Notes under the pieces: model-generated
Seen by the model: the letters and a program-made list of their open reading frames with translations, nothing else
Databases searched by the model: none
Told to the model about the DNA's origin: nothing
Shown: piece after piece, positions 9,999-20,319 of the stretch
How positions within the stretch are numbered: the stretch's first letter is position 1
Layout: each line of letters starts with the position of its first letter
Made by a program: the position numbers and the translations under genes
NCBI RefSeq assembly: GCF_004357765.1
Contig: NZ_SMTE01000012.1
Span: forward strand, 1 to 64,000
Direction: 5' to 3'
Length of the DNA: 64,000 nt
DNA from: Pseudomonas putida
Lineage (GTDB): Bacteria; Pseudomonadota; Gammaproteobacteria; Pseudomonadales; Pseudomonadaceae

Positions 9999-10778
9999 TC
10001 AGCGCCAGCCCTCCAGGCGCATGGTCGCCCGTACCAGGCGCTGCTCTTCCTGTTCGATCTCGCGCAAGTTGTCGCGAATGCTGTGGATGTGCTCCTTGGC
10101 TGCCCGCTGCGCCTGTTCCGGCAGTTGCTCCATCACCGCGTGGTACAGGCGAGCGTGCTGGCGGTCGATCTGGCGTTTTTGCGCCGGCCGGCAGTAAAGG
10201 TTGTTGACCGAGGCGAACACGGTGCTCAAGGTCAGGTCGCTGAGGGTCTGCAGGGTGTGAACCAGCACCGGGTTGTGCGAGGCCTCGCTGATCGCCCGGT
10301 GGAACGCATGGTCGAGCCGCGCCTGCTCGCGGGGATCGTGCGGCTGCGCATCCTCATGGGCGGCCAGCATGTCGTCGTAGCGGCGTTTGATCAGCAGCCG
10401 GTCGACCTCGGTGGCACGTAGCGCGGCCAGACGAGCCGACTCGCCTTCGAGCAAAGCCCGCACCTCGAGCAGGTCGAACAAGGTGCGCGGCTGGGAACTG
10501 AACAGGTGCATCAGCGGCGTGGCATTGTCGGCGCGAGTCAGGTCGGCGACATAGGAACCGCGACCATGCTCGGTTTCGACGATGCCCCGGCCCCTGAGCA
10601 CGCGCAACCCTTCGCGAAGCGCCGAACGCGAGCAGCCCAGCTTCTCCACCAGGCGTCGTTCCGATGGCAAGGCCTGACCCACCTTGATCACGCCGTCGAC
10701 GATCAACTTCTCGATTCGCTCTGCGACCTGGTCGGCGACCTGGACCCTTTCTTGTTTCGTGTGCGGCGAACTGGACAT
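9999..10778 (-). CDS. glcC: FadR-type GntR regulator of glycolate genes
   Basis: Transcription regulator of 259 residues with an N-terminal winged helix (DQVAERIEKLIVDGVIKVGQ, then SERRLVEKLGCSRSALREGL) and a C-terminal FCD ligand-binding domain (residues about 90-240). It is divergent from glcDEFG and is therefore called GlcC, the glycolate-responsive activator. The start at 10778 (MSSSPHTKQERVQ) is chosen over 10859 because the upstream extension runs across the operator. Two TGGT-AGG-ACCA operators in the intergenic region (10794-10808, 10892-10906) fit the site type known for FadR-subfamily proteins. The ligand is inferred from context. Confidence 0.88.
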   Translation of the reverse strand: MSSSPHTKQERVQVADQVAERIEKLIVDGVIKVGQALPSERRLVEKLGCSRSALREGLRVLRGRGIVETEHGRGSYVADLTRADNATPLMHLFSSQPRTLFDLLEVRALLEGESARLAALRATEVDRLLIKRRYDDMLAAHEDAQPHDPREQARLDHAFHRAISEASHNPVLVHTLQTLSDLTLSTVFASVNNLYCRPAQKRQIDRQHARLYHAVMEQLPEQAQRAAKEHIHSIRDNLREIEQEEQRLVRATMRLEGWR

Positions 10779-10793
10779 CGCAACCTCTTGTTC

Positions 10794-10808
10794 ACTGGTA
10801 GGACCAGT
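10794..10808. promoter_or_regulatory. GlcC operator 1
   Basis: ACTGGTAGGACCAGT, a perfect 6+3+6 palindrome 16 bases upstream of the glcC start. The TGGT-N3-ACCA core matches the operator type of FadR-subfamily regulators such as LldR and PdhR. Confidence 0.7.
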
Positions 10809-10891
10809 TGTCAGTGGGCAAGGCGCTTTCATCAAGATCCTAGCCCCGAAAGCCCCCAAGCATCCACCTCTTCACCTGACAGCAGGAAAAA

Positions 10892-10906
10892 AGTGGTAGG
10901 ACCAGT
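10892..10906. promoter_or_regulatory. GlcC operator 2
   Basis: AGTGGTAGGACCAGT, one base different from operator 1 and 98 bases away from it, about 110 bases before glcD. Two sites in one divergent promoter region suggest control of both genes and possible looping. Confidence 0.7.
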
Positions 10907-11016
10907 GAACCCGCCCCTCGACGTCAGCTGTCCCAGGCCGCAGTCTCGAAGACGTTCAGCGTGGAGCCGCAGACCTTGGTCTGGGCTCGTCATAACAAAA
11001 CACAAAAGCGAGCACC

Positions 11017-12516
11017 ATGAACATTCTCTACGACGAGCGCGTCGACGGCGCGCTCCCCCGGGTGGACAAGGCAATGCTGCTCGATCGCCTGCGCTCGGCC
11101 CTGCCCGACCTGGAGATCCTGCACACCCTCGAAGACCTGCGTCCCTACGAGTGCGACGGCCTGTCGGCCTATCGCGTGGTGCCGCTGCTGGTGGTGCTGC
11201 CCGAACGCCTCGAACAGGTGCAGGCGCTGCTCAAGCTGTGCCACGCGCTGAACGTGCCGGTGGTGGCACGCGGTGCCGGTACCGGGCTGTCCGGCGGCGC
11301 GCTGCCGCTCGAACAAGGCATCCTGTTGGTCATGGCACGCTTCAATCGCATTCTCGAAATCAATCCCGAAGGCCGCTTCGCCCGCGTTCAACCTGGGGTA
11401 CGCAACCTGGCCATCTCCCAGGCGGCAGCGCCCCATGGCCTGTACTACGCGCCCGATCCTTCCTCGCAGATCGCCTGCTCGATCGGCGGCAACGTGGCCG
11501 AAAACGCCGGTGGCGTGCACTGCCTGAAATACGGCCTGACCGTACACAACCTGCTGAAGGTGGACATTCTCACCATCGAGGGTGAATGCATGACCCTGGG
11601 CAGCGATGCCTTCGACGCGCCGGGCTTCGACCTGCTGGCGCTGTTCACCGGCTCCGAAGGCATGCTCGGCGTGGTCACCGAGGTCACCGTCAAACTGCTA
11701 CCCAAGCCACAGGTGGCGCGGGTACTGCTGGCCAGCTTCGACTCGGTGGAAAAAGCCGGGCGAGCGGTGGCCGACATCATCAGCGCCGGGATTATCCCCG
11801 GTGGTCTGGAGATGATGGACAACCTGTCGATCCGCGCCGCCGAAGACTTCATCCACGCCGGCTACCCGGTGGACGCTGCGGCCATCCTGCTCTGCGAGCT
11901 CGATGGCGTGGAGGCCGATGTGGAGGACGATTGCCAGCGGGTCGAGGCAGTGCTCAAGGCTGCCGGGGCCACCGACGTGCGCCTGGCCTGCGACGAGGCC
12001 GAACGGGCGCGGTTCTGGGCCGGGCGCAAGAACGCCTTCCCCGCCGTCGGACGCATCTCGCCGGACTACTACTGCATGGACGGCACCATTCCGCGCCGGG
12101 CCCTGCCCGAGGTGCTCACCGGTATCAGCACGCTGTCGGAAACGTTCGGTCTGCGGGTGGCCAACGTATTCCATGCCGGCGACGGCAACATGCACCCGCT
12201 GATTCTGTTCGATGCCAACCAGCCCGGCGAACTGGAGCGCGCCGAGGCCCTGGGCGCTCGCATCCTCGAACTGTGCGTAGCGGTGGGCGGCAGCATCACC
12301 GGCGAGCACGGCGTGGGCCGCGAGAAGATCAACGCGATGTGCGCGCAGTTCAGCAGCGACGAACTGACCCTGTTCCATGCCGTCAAGCACGCCTTCGACC
12401 CCCAGGGCCTGCTCAACCCTGGCAAGAACATTCCGACCCTGCACCGTTGCGCTGAGTTCGGCTCGATGCACGTGCACCACGGCCAACTGCCGTTCCCTGA
12501 ACTGGAGCGCTTCTGA
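11017..12516 (+). CDS. glcD: Glycolate oxidase FAD subunit GlcD
   Basis: FAD-linked catalytic subunit of glycolate dehydrogenase, which oxidises glycolate to glyoxylate and passes electrons to the membrane chain. It is 499 residues. The PCMH-type FAD-binding domain includes VVARGAGTGLSGGALP (residues about 84-99) and PDPSSQIACSIGGNVAENAGG. The C-terminal FAD-oxidase cap has NVFHAGDGNMHPLI and GEHGVGREK. It starts the glcDEFG operon, and glcE begins on its stop codon. The length matches E. coli GlcD. Confidence 0.96.
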   Translation: MNILYDERVDGALPRVDKAMLLDRLRSALPDLEILHTLEDLRPYECDGLSAYRVVPLLVVLPERLEQVQALLKLCHALNVPVVARGAGTGLSGGALPLEQGILLVMARFNRILEINPEGRFARVQPGVRNLAISQAAAPHGLYYAPDPSSQIACSIGGNVAENAGGVHCLKYGLTVHNLLKVDILTIEGECMTLGSDAFDAPGFDLLALFTGSEGMLGVVTEVTVKLLPKPQVARVLLASFDSVEKAGRAVADIISAGIIPGGLEMMDNLSIRAAEDFIHAGYPVDAAAILLCELDGVEADVEDDCQRVEAVLKAAGATDVRLACDEAERARFWAGRKNAFPAVGRISPDYYCMDGTIPRRALPEVLTGISTLSETFGLRVANVFHAGDGNMHPLILFDANQPGELERAEALGARILELCVAVGGSITGEHGVGREKINAMCAQFSSDELTLFHAVKHAFDPQGLLNPGKNIPTLHRCAEFGSMHVHHGQLPFPELERF

Positions 12517-13568
12517 TGCGACACGATCACGACGCCAGCGTGGCGCTGCTGGAGCAGGTCAACCAGGCGCTCAACGAACGCACCCCGCTGCGCATCCAGG
12601 GCGGCAACAGCAAGGCCATGCTCGGCCGCCCGGTCCAGGGCGAGGTGCTCGACACCCGCGTGCACCGCGGCATCGTCAGCTACGACCCGACCGAACTGGT
12701 GCTCACTGCCCGAGCCGGTACGCCGTTGGCGGAAATCGAAGCGGCGTTGCAGGCCCAGGGGCAGATGCTGCCTTTCGAGCCACCGCACCTGGGCCCTGAG
12801 GCGACCCTGGGCGGCATGGTCGCCGTGGGCCTGTCCGGCCCTCGTCGGCCATGGGCCGGTTCGACCCGCGACTATGTGCTGGGCACCCGGGTGATCACTG
12901 GCCACGGCAAGTTGTTGCGCTTTGGCGGCGAGGTGATGAAGAACGTCGCCGGCTATGACCTGTCACGCTTGATGGCCGGCAGTTTCGGCTGTCTGGGGCT
13001 GCTGGTCGAGGTGTCGCTGAAGGTGCTGCCCAAGCCACGCGCGTGCCACAGTCTGCGCTTGCCGATGGATGCCCATCAGGCCCTGGGCGAGCTGGCCGAA
13101 TGGGGTCAGCAGCCGATCCCGATCAGCGCCGCCTGCCACGACGGCGAGGCCCTGCACCTGCGCCTGGAGGGCGGCGAAGGTTCGGTGGCTTCAGCCGTCG
13201 ACCGGCTCGGCGGCCAGGCACTGGACAGCCGGTACTGGGCCGAACTGCGCGAGCAACGCCTGGGCTTCTTCGCCGGCGACGAACCGCTGTGGCGGCTGTC
13301 GCTGCCGAACAACACGCCGCTGCTGAACCTGCCGGGCAGACAGTTGCTCGACTGGGCCGGCGCCCAGCGCTGGCTGAAGTCCGATGCCCCGGCGCAGACC
13401 ATTCGCGCGGCTGCGGCCCAGGTCGGAGGTCACGCGACCTTGTTCCGCCAGGACCCGGAGCCTTTCCAACCACTGGCCGAACCGCTGTTGCGCTATCACC
13501 GCAACCTCAAGCAGCAACTCGACCCCCAGGGCATCTTCAACCCTGGCCGTCTGTACGCCGACGTCTGA
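12516..13568 (+). CDS. glcE: Glycolate oxidase FAD-binding subunit GlcE
   Basis: Second FAD-binding subunit of glycolate dehydrogenase, 350 residues. It has a PCMH-like half domain ([14 protein letters not shown], then [20 protein letters not shown]) and the conserved [21 protein letters not shown] stretch. Its ATG shares one base with the glcD stop, showing tight translational coupling. The C-terminus [13 protein letters not shown] is shared with other oxidases of this class. A complex with GlcD and GlcF is inferred from E. coli. Confidence 0.95.
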   Translation: MRHDHDASVALLEQVNQALNERTPLRIQGGNSKAMLGRPVQGEVLDTRVHRGIVSYDPTELVLTARAGTPLAEIEAALQAQGQMLPFEPPHLGPEATLGGMVAVGLSGPRRPWAGSTRDYVLGTRVITGHGKLLRFGGEVMKNVAGYDLSRLMAGSFGCLGLLVEVSLKVLPKPRACHSLRLPMDAHQALGELAEWGQQPIPISAACHDGEALHLRLEGGEGSVASAVDRLGGQALDSRYWAELREQRLGFFAGDEPLWRLSLPNNTPLLNLPGRQLLDWAGAQRWLKSDAPAQTIRAAAAQVGGHATLFRQDPEPFQPLAEPLLRYHRNLKQQLDPQGIFNPGRLYADV

Positions 13569-13577
13569 GAGCGCGCC

Positions 13578-14795
13578 ATGCAAACCGATCTGAGCGATTA
13601 CGCCAAAAGCCTTCCTCGCGCCGAGGAAGCCGAACGCATTCTGCGTTCGTGTGTGCACTGCGGTTTCTGCACCGCCACCTGCCCGACCTACCAGTTGCTC
13701 GGCGACGAACTGGACGGGCCGCGCGGGCGCATCTACCTGATCAAGCAGGTGCTCGAAGGCCAGGAGGTGACCGCCAAGACGCAAAGCCACCTAGACCGCT
13801 GCCTGACCTGTCGCAACTGCGAAACCACCTGCCCTTCGGGCGTGGAGTACCACAGCCTGCTGGACATCGGCCGTGCGGTGGTCGAGGAAAAGGTCCCGCG
13901 CCCGTTCGGCCAGCGCCTGCTGCGCGAAGGTCTGCGCAGCGTGGTGCCCCGGCCTGCGCTGTTCAAGGCCTTCACGCAGACCGCCAAGGCGTTGCGCCCG
14001 CTGTTACCACACACCCTGCAAGCCAAGCTGCCGCGCCATGCACCGCCAGCCAAGCCGCGCCCGCAGCGTCAGCATGCGCGTCAGGTGCTGATGCTCGAAG
14101 GCTGCGTGCAACCGAGCCTGTCGCCCAATACCAATGCCGCCGCCGCCCGTGTGCTCGACCGCCTGGGCATCTCGGTGACCGCGGCGCGGGAGGCCGGTTG
14201 CTGCGGCGCGGTGGACTATCACCTCAACGCTCAGGACAAAGGCCTCGATCGGGCCCGGCGCAACATCGACGCCTGGTGGCCGGCGATCGAAGCCGGTGCC
14301 GAAGCCATCGTGCAGACCGCCAGCGGCTGCGGCGCCTTCGTCCGTGACTACGGCCACCTGCTCGCCGGCGATCCGGCCTATGCCGCCAAGGCGGCCAAGG
14401 TCAGCGCCCTGGCCCGCGACCTGGTCGAGGTCCTGCGCGAAGAGCCCCTGGAAAACCTCGGCGTGCACGCCGATCAGCGCCTGGCGTTTCATTGCCCGTG
14501 CACCCTGCAACATGCGCAAAAGCTCGGCGGCGCCGTCGAGGGTGTACTGGGCCGGCTAGGCTTCAGTCTCACGGCAGTGCCTGACGGCCACCTGTGCTGC
14601 GGCTCGGCCGGCACCTATTCGCTGACTCAGCCGGCGCTCTCGCGACAACTGCGGGACAACAAGCTCAACGCGCTGGAAAGCGGTAATCCGCAGGTGATCG
14701 TCACCGCCAACATCGGTTGCCAGACCCACCTCGACAGCGCTGGGCGCACGCCGGTGCGCCATTGGATCGAACTGGTGGAAGAAGCCCTTATCTAG
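13578..14795 (+). CDS. glcF: Glycolate oxidase iron-sulfur subunit GlcF
   Basis: Electron-transfer subunit of 405 residues. Two 4Fe-4S clusters are set by [14 protein letters not shown] (Cys25, 28, 31, 35) and [14 protein letters not shown] (Cys75, 78, 81, 85). The two C-terminal CCG domains of the heterodisulfide-reductase type are present as [10 protein letters not shown] and [10 protein letters not shown]. It lies 9 bases after glcE. It passes electrons from GlcD/E to the quinone pool at the inner membrane, by analogy with E. coli. Confidence 0.95.
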   Translation: MQTDLSDYAKSLPRAEEAERILRSCVHCGFCTATCPTYQLLGDELDGPRGRIYLIKQVLEGQEVTAKTQSHLDRCLTCRNCETTCPSGVEYHSLLDIGRAVVEEKVPRPFGQRLLREGLRSVVPRPALFKAFTQTAKALRPLLPHTLQAKLPRHAPPAKPRPQRQHARQVLMLEGCVQPSLSPNTNAAAARVLDRLGISVTAAREAGCCGAVDYHLNAQDKGLDRARRNIDAWWPAIEAGAEAIVQTASGCGAFVRDYGHLLAGDPAYAAKAAKVSALARDLVEVLREEPLENLGVHADQRLAFHCPCTLQHAQKLGGAVEGVLGRLGFSLTAVPDGHLCCGSAGTYSLTQPALSRQLRDNKLNALESGNPQVIVTANIGCQTHLDSAGRTPVRHWIELVEEALI

Positions 14796-14798
14796 GAG

Positions 14799-15203
14799 AT
14801 GACCATGCAACGCAAAGCCGTACTGGAACACACCGACGTCACTCGCATCCTTGCCGCTGCCCGCGACGAGGCGCAACGCAACCAGTGGAAAGTGTCGATT
14901 GCCGTGGTCGACGACGGCGGCCACCCTCTGGCCCTGGAACGCCTGGATGGCTGCGCGCCGATCGCCGCCTACATCGCCACCGAGAAGGCCCGCAGCGCCG
15001 CCCTGGGTCGGCGCGACACCAAAGGCTACGAAGAGATGGTCAACGGTGGCCGCACCGCCTTCGTCAGCGCCCCACTGCTCACCTCGCTCGAAGGTGGCCT
15101 GCCGGTCGTGGTCGATGGCCAGGTGATCGCCGCAGTCGGGGTCTCCGGGGTCAAGGCCGAGCAGGATGCACAAGTGGCCGCCGCCGGCATCGCTGGGCTT
15201 TGA
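14799..15203 (+). CDS. glcG: GlcG/HbpS family heme-binding protein
   Basis: A 134-residue protein of the GlcG/HbpS (DUF336) family. The typical GRRDTKGYEEMVNGG and PLLTSLEGGLPVVVDGQVIAAVGVSG motifs are present. It starts 3 bases after the glcF stop and ends the operon. Some relatives bind heme; in glc operons the function is not settled. The stop at 15203 is followed by the convergent spuC gene. Confidence 0.9.
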   Translation: MTMQRKAVLEHTDVTRILAAARDEAQRNQWKVSIAVVDDGGHPLALERLDGCAPIAAYIATEKARSAALGRRDTKGYEEMVNGGRTAFVSAPLLTSLEGGLPVVVDGQVIAAVGVSGVKAEQDAQVAAAGIAGL

Positions 15204-15261
15204 GCGCGGCAGGTTTGATGCCTGACGTAAGGCGTGCGGCGGCTGTGCGATCGAGCGCCCC

Positions 15262-16620
15262 TCAGCGAACCGCTTCGTACGTCAGATCCAGGCACTTGCG
15301 CGCCTTGTCCACCAACTCATCGACCTCCTCAATGCTGATCACCAACGGCGGCGCGATGATCATGGTGTCGCCCACGGCGCGCATGACCAGCCCATTGTCG
15401 AAGCAATGCTGTCGGCAGATCATGCCCACCCCTTTACCTTGATAACGGGCACGCGAGGCCTTGTCCTTGACCAGCTCGATCGCCCCGAGCATGCCCAGAC
15501 CACGCACCTCGCCCACCAGCGGATGATCGGCCAACGTGCGCAGGCGCTGCTGCAGATAAGGAGCGATTTTCTCGTGTACCTGCTCGATGATTTTCTCATC
15601 CCGCAGGATGCGCAGGTTCTCCAACCCTACCGCCGCTGCTACCGGATGCCCGGAATAGGTGAAGCCGTGGTTGAAGTCGCCCCCCTCGGCGATGACCCTG
15701 GCCACCTCGTCGCGCACGATCACACCGCCCATGGGGATGTAACCGGAGGTCAGGCCCTTGGCGATGGTCATCAGGTCGGGCTTGAGGTCGTAGTAGTCCG
15801 AGCCGAACCACTCGCCGGTGCGACCGAACCCGCAGATCACCTCGTCGGCGACGAACAGGATGTCGTACTTGGCGAGGATTTCCTTGATCTTCGGCCAGTA
15901 GGTCTGGGGTGGGATGATCACGCCGCCGGCGCCCTGGATCGGCTCGGCGATGAAGGCGGCGACGTTCTCCACCCCGACTTCGAGGATCTTGGCTTCCAAC
16001 TGCTCGGCCGCCCACACGCCGAAGTCGGCTTCGCTCATGTCGCCGCCCTCGCCGTACCAGTATGGCTGCGGGATATGCACGATGTCCGGAAGCGAGCCAC
16101 CCTGCTGGTGCATGCCGCTCATGCCACCCAGGCCGGCGCCGGCGACGGTGGAGCCGTGGTAGCCGTTGATGCGACCGATGATGACCTTCTTGTGCTTCTG
16201 ACCCTTGATCGCCCAATAGTGGCGAACCATGCGCAGTACGGTGTCGTTGCCTTCGGAGCCTGAGCCGGTGAAGAACACGTGGTTCATGCCGGCCGGGGCC
16301 ACATCGGCAATCGCCTTGGCCAGCTCCAATGCTGGCGGGTGGGCGGTCTGGAAGAACAGGTTGTAGTACGGCAGTTGGCGCATCTGCTGGCTGGCGACCT
16401 CGGCCAGCTCGTCACGGCCATAGCCGACCGCCACGCACCACAAGCCAGCCATGCCATCGAGGATCTTGTTGCCTTCGCTGTCCCACAGGTACACGCCCTT
16501 GGCCGAGGTGATGATGCGCGGCCCCTTTTCGGCCAACTGTTTGACGTCGCTGAACGGCGCCAGGTGGTGGTCACGGCTCAGGGCCTGCCAGGCCAGGGTC
16601 TGCGAATGTTGTTCACTCAT
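15262..16620 (-). CDS. spuC: Class III aminotransferase, putrescine/polyamine-pyruvate type
   Basis: PLP-dependent aminotransferase of 452 residues that removes the amino group of putrescine or related omega-amines, with pyruvate as acceptor. Motifs include the phosphate-binding FTGSGSEGNDTVLRM, the cofactor aspartate in FVADEVICGFGRTG, and the Schiff-base lysine in LMTIAKGLTSGYIPMG. The ATG at 16620 has GGAG eight bases upstream; a GTG three codons earlier is too close to that site. The gene lies downstream of the spuA and spuB homologues in the same direction, which supports a polyamine role. Several paralogues exist in pseudomonads, so the exact substrate is uncertain. Confidence 0.88.
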   Translation of the reverse strand: MSEQHSQTLAWQALSRDHHLAPFSDVKQLAEKGPRIITSAKGVYLWDSEGNKILDGMAGLWCVAVGYGRDELAEVASQQMRQLPYYNLFFQTAHPPALELAKAIADVAPAGMNHVFFTGSGSEGNDTVLRMVRHYWAIKGQKHKKVIIGRINGYHGSTVAGAGLGGMSGMHQQGGSLPDIVHIPQPYWYGEGGDMSEADFGVWAAEQLEAKILEVGVENVAAFIAEPIQGAGGVIIPPQTYWPKIKEILAKYDILFVADEVICGFGRTGEWFGSDYYDLKPDLMTIAKGLTSGYIPMGGVIVRDEVARVIAEGGDFNHGFTYSGHPVAAAVGLENLRILRDEKIIEQVHEKIAPYLQQRLRTLADHPLVGEVRGLGMLGAIELVKDKASRARYQGKGVGMICRQHCFDNGLVMRAVGDTMIIAPPLVISIEEVDELVDKARKCLDLTYEAVR

Positions 16621-16666
16621 TGACTTCACTCCATCACGTAGTCTTGTCGTTGTAAAAGTGGATTGT

Positions 16667-17440
16667 TCAGGCGGACTTCAAGAGCATCTGGCGCAGTACC
16701 GAGCGCTGCCGGCAGGCCTTGCCGAAGGACTGGAACAGGGTCAGGTAATGCGGGTTATCCATGACCTGATACTCAGGGTGCCATTGCACGGCGAGGGCAA
16801 AACCTTTGCTGTTGTGCACCGAGACCGCCTCCACCAAGCCATCAGGCGCCCGTGCCTCCACCCTCAACCCGGGGGCCAGTACGTCGATGCCCTGGCCGTG
16901 GATGGAGTTGACGTCGATGACCGCCGGCAAGCCCATGCGGTCGAGCAGCCCGCCCGGTTCGATATGCATCGGGTGGCGCGGACCGTACTGACGCTCGATG
17001 GGTTCGCCCTTGACCTCGCGGTGATCCATGAACACGCCGGTTTCGTGGACTTTCTGGTGCAAGGTGCCGCCCAATGCCACGTTCATTTCCTGCAAGCCGC
17101 GACAGATACCGAGCACCGGCACACCGGCGGCGATGGCCGCACGCATCAGCGCCAGCGTGGTGGCGTCGCGGAGCGGGTCGTGCTGGGTACCGGCTGCGCT
17201 GGCCTGGCCGTTGTAGTGCAGCGGCTCGATGTTGGAAGGCGAACCGGTGAAAATCAGCCCGTCCACCACCTCGAGGATGTCGTCGCAGTCGATCAGCTCG
17301 GCGAGGCTGGGAATCACGATGGGCAGGCCGCACGCCGCCGTGGCCGCCGCGCGCGCGTACTTCTCGCTGATGGTCTGGGTCGCATGCTGCTCGATCACGC
17401 GGGTGCATGCAGTGATGCCGATAACGGGCACACGGGGCAT
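16667..17440 (-). CDS. spuA: Gamma-glutamyl-gamma-aminobutyrate hydrolase
   Basis: Class I glutamine amidotransferase-like hydrolase (PuuD/SpuA family, 257 residues) that releases GABA from gamma-glutamyl-GABA, the last step of gamma-glutamylated putrescine breakdown. The nucleophile is in GVPVLGICRGLQEMN and the triad His in AVQWHPEYQ, with Glu two residues later. The start at 17440 follows GGAGGAAGAT; a codon seven residues upstream lacks a proper site. It sits between spuC and the glutamine-synthetase-like gene. Confidence 0.9.
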   Translation of the reverse strand: MPRVPVIGITACTRVIEQHATQTISEKYARAAATAACGLPIVIPSLAELIDCDDILEVVDGLIFTGSPSNIEPLHYNGQASAAGTQHDPLRDATTLALMRAAIAAGVPVLGICRGLQEMNVALGGTLHQKVHETGVFMDHREVKGEPIERQYGPRHPMHIEPGGLLDRMGLPAVIDVNSIHGQGIDVLAPGLRVEARAPDGLVEAVSVHNSKGFALAVQWHPEYQVMDNPHYLTLFQSFGKACRQRSVLRQMLLKSA

Positions 17441-17512
17441 ATCTTCCTCCGGCAAATCCATGTTGCAAGTGGTGTTGAAATAGATGAGAAGCGCTCGTTG
17501 CCAGGCCAGTGC

Positions 17513-18859
17513 CTACAAGAACCAGCGGTACTCGCGCGCATCGATGTGATGCATGAAGTCCAGTTGTTCCTGGTACTTGTTTTCGCAATAGACCATCACG
17601 AACTCACTGCCCAAGCCCTGGTTGATCACCGGGTGGTGCCGCATGGCGGCCAGGGCGCTAAGGGCATCCTTGGGAAAGTCGATGCCGCTCTGGCGGTCGT
17701 CGTTGAGCGGCGCGATGGGTTCGACGGCGCGCTCCAGGCCGTGCTCCATGCCGGTGAGAATGGCCGCCAGCACCAGGTACGGGTTGGCATCGGCGCCGGC
17801 CAGGCGGTGCTCGATGCGCAGGTTGCGCGGGTCGGATTCAGGGATGCGGATGCACGCATCGCGGTCCTCGAAGCCCCAACTGGCCTTGCTCGCGGCATTG
17901 ACCATGGCGCCGTAGCGGCGGTAGGCATTGTGGTTGGGGGCGAAGATCGGCATGCAGTGCGGCAGCAGTTCCAGGCACCCCGCCACCGCATGGCGCAGCT
18001 TGCGCTGCTCGGCGTCGGCCAGCAGGTTGTTGCCGGCCTCATCGTACAGGCTCACATGCACATGCATACCGCTGCCCGGTGCTTCCAGGTAAGGCTTGCT
18101 CATGAAGCTGGCGCGGTAGCCGTGCTTCATGGCGATCCCCCGGGTGCTGCGGCAGAACAACGCCGAGCTGTCTGCTGCGGCGAGGGCATCGTCGCTGTGG
18201 GCGAAGTTGATCTCGAACTGGCCCGGGCCCAGCTCGGCAGTGATGACGTTGGCCGGCACGCCTTGCTCGTTGGCGCCCTCGACCATCTCGTGGAGCACCT
18301 CGGAAAAGCGCGACAGCCGCTCGATGTGCATGTTCGGTTGGTCGTCCGGGTCGTCGGTCGCGGTGTCACGCGGGAACTGCGGCAGGCCGTTGTCGAGCTT
18401 GCGGTCGAACAGGTAGAACTCGAGCTCGAACGCCACCACCGGGCGAATGCCGCGACTGGCCAGGCGCTCGAGCACGCGCACCAGCACTTCGCGGGGTTCG
18501 AACTCGATAGGGTTGGCGGTGCCATCGGAGGTGATCAGCATCTGCGCCAGGGGTGCCTTTTCCCAGCGCACCGGCTTCAGGGTGCCCGGCACCAGGCGCC
18601 GCACGGCATCCGGATCGCCGTCGGCGAAGCAATAGTCAGCGATCGGGTACAGGCCCCCTTGGGTGCCCAACAGGACGCAGTTCTGCGGCAACTTCAGCGG
18701 CGTGCCGGAGGCGACTTTTTCCAGCATGTCCATGGGATAGCGCTTGCCGTAGAAATGCCCTGGGATATCCAGCGCAATCAGGTCGACATAGCGTACGTCT
18801 GGGTACTGGGCGCGGAATGCGCGCACTTCAGCCAACAGATCCGGAAAGATGACACCCAT
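17513..18859 (-). CDS. spuB: Gamma-glutamylputrescine synthetase (glutamine synthetase family)
   Basis: ATP-dependent ligase of 448 residues that joins glutamate to putrescine. It has the glutamine-synthetase fold, with the metal/ATP motifs VVAFELEFYLFDR and SGMHVHVSLYDEAGNN and the C-terminal NPYLVLAAILTGMEHGLE. It lacks the length and adenylylation loop of true GlnA. It neighbours spuA and spuC and is preceded by a long inverted repeat (18868-18923). This is probably one of several PuuA-like paralogues, so the preferred polyamine is not certain. Confidence 0.88.
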   Translation of the reverse strand: MGVIFPDLLAEVRAFRAQYPDVRYVDLIALDIPGHFYGKRYPMDMLEKVASGTPLKLPQNCVLLGTQGGLYPIADYCFADGDPDAVRRLVPGTLKPVRWEKAPLAQMLITSDGTANPIEFEPREVLVRVLERLASRGIRPVVAFELEFYLFDRKLDNGLPQFPRDTATDDPDDQPNMHIERLSRFSEVLHEMVEGANEQGVPANVITAELGPGQFEINFAHSDDALAAADSSALFCRSTRGIAMKHGYRASFMSKPYLEAPGSGMHVHVSLYDEAGNNLLADAEQRKLRHAVAGCLELLPHCMPIFAPNHNAYRRYGAMVNAASKASWGFEDRDACIRIPESDPRNLRIEHRLAGADANPYLVLAAILTGMEHGLERAVEPIAPLNDDRQSGIDFPKDALSALAAMRHHPVINQGLGSEFVMVYCENKYQEQLDFMHHIDAREYRWFL

Positions 18860-18867
18860 CTTGGGCC

Positions 18868-18923
18868 CTCGTGAAATTTTTAGAGTTATTTTTCATGAAA
18901 AAATACAGTAAAAATTTCACGAG
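18868..18923. promoter_or_regulatory. Compound inverted repeat upstream of spuB
   Basis: CTCGTGAAATTTTTA (18868-18882) and TAAAAATTTCACGAG (18909-18923) are perfect 15-base inverted arms, 26 bases apart. The spacer itself contains the palindrome TTTTTCATGAAAAA. The arms begin 9 bases before the spuB start. The AT-rich, GTGAAA/TTTCAC-bearing symmetry suggests an operator. A PuuR/PauR-type polyamine repressor is a guess from the pathway. It could also act as a terminator for the upstream ABC operon. Confidence 0.55.
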
Positions 18924-18953
18924 TCAAGCGCCGCGCATGAGCGGCCTTCGTCG

Positions 18954-19671
<718 letters not shown>

Positions 19672-19685
<14 letters not shown>

Positions 19686-20319
19686 GCAGCCTCCTTTCCA
19701 GGTAGCGGGCGCTCAGCGAGAGCGGATAGCAAAGAATGAAATAGCCCACGGCCACCAGGCCGTAGATGAGGAAGGGTTCGAAAGTGGCATTGGCGAGCAT
19801 GCCGCCGGTCTTGGTCAGCTCGGTGAAACCAATGATCGAGGTCACCGCCGTACCTTTGACCACTTGCACCGAGAAGCCCACGGTGGGTGCGATGGCGATG
19901 CGCAGGGCCTGGGGCAGGATCACGTAGCGCAGCTGCTCCAGGCGACTCATGGCCAGGCTGCCGGAGGCCTCCCACTGGCCGCGGGCGATGGACTCGACGC
20001 AGCCTCGCCAGATCTCGGCGAGAAACGCGCTGGTGAACAGCGTCAGGGCGATGGCCGCTGCCATCCACGCCGACACATCGATGCCGAACAGGGCAATGCC
20101 GAAAAACACCATGAACAGCTGCATGAGCAGCGGCGTGCCCTGGAACAGCTCGATGTAGGCCTTGGCCGCGCCGCGCAGCACGCGATGCTCGGAGATCCGC
20201 GCCAGCAGCAGCAACAGGCCGGCGATGCCGCCGCAGACGAACGCCACCAGCGACAGCAACAAGGTCCATTGCAAGCCCACGAGCAGGTTGCGCACGATGT
20301 CCCACAAGGTGAAGTCCAT
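19672..20319 (-). CDS. Amino acid ABC transporter permease 2
   Basis: Inner-membrane permease of 215 residues in the HisM/GlnP family, with about five hydrophobic segments. The EAA loop, which contacts the ATPase, appears as EASGSLAMSRLEQLRYVILPQ. It starts where the neighbouring permease gene ends and overlaps the ATPase gene. Part of a complete importer. Confidence 0.92.

Noticed and set aside
17455-17512. A second sigma-54 promoter before spuA
   Set aside because: A TGGCAA-CGAGCG-CTT stretch is present on the minus strand, but the GG to GC spacing is wrong.
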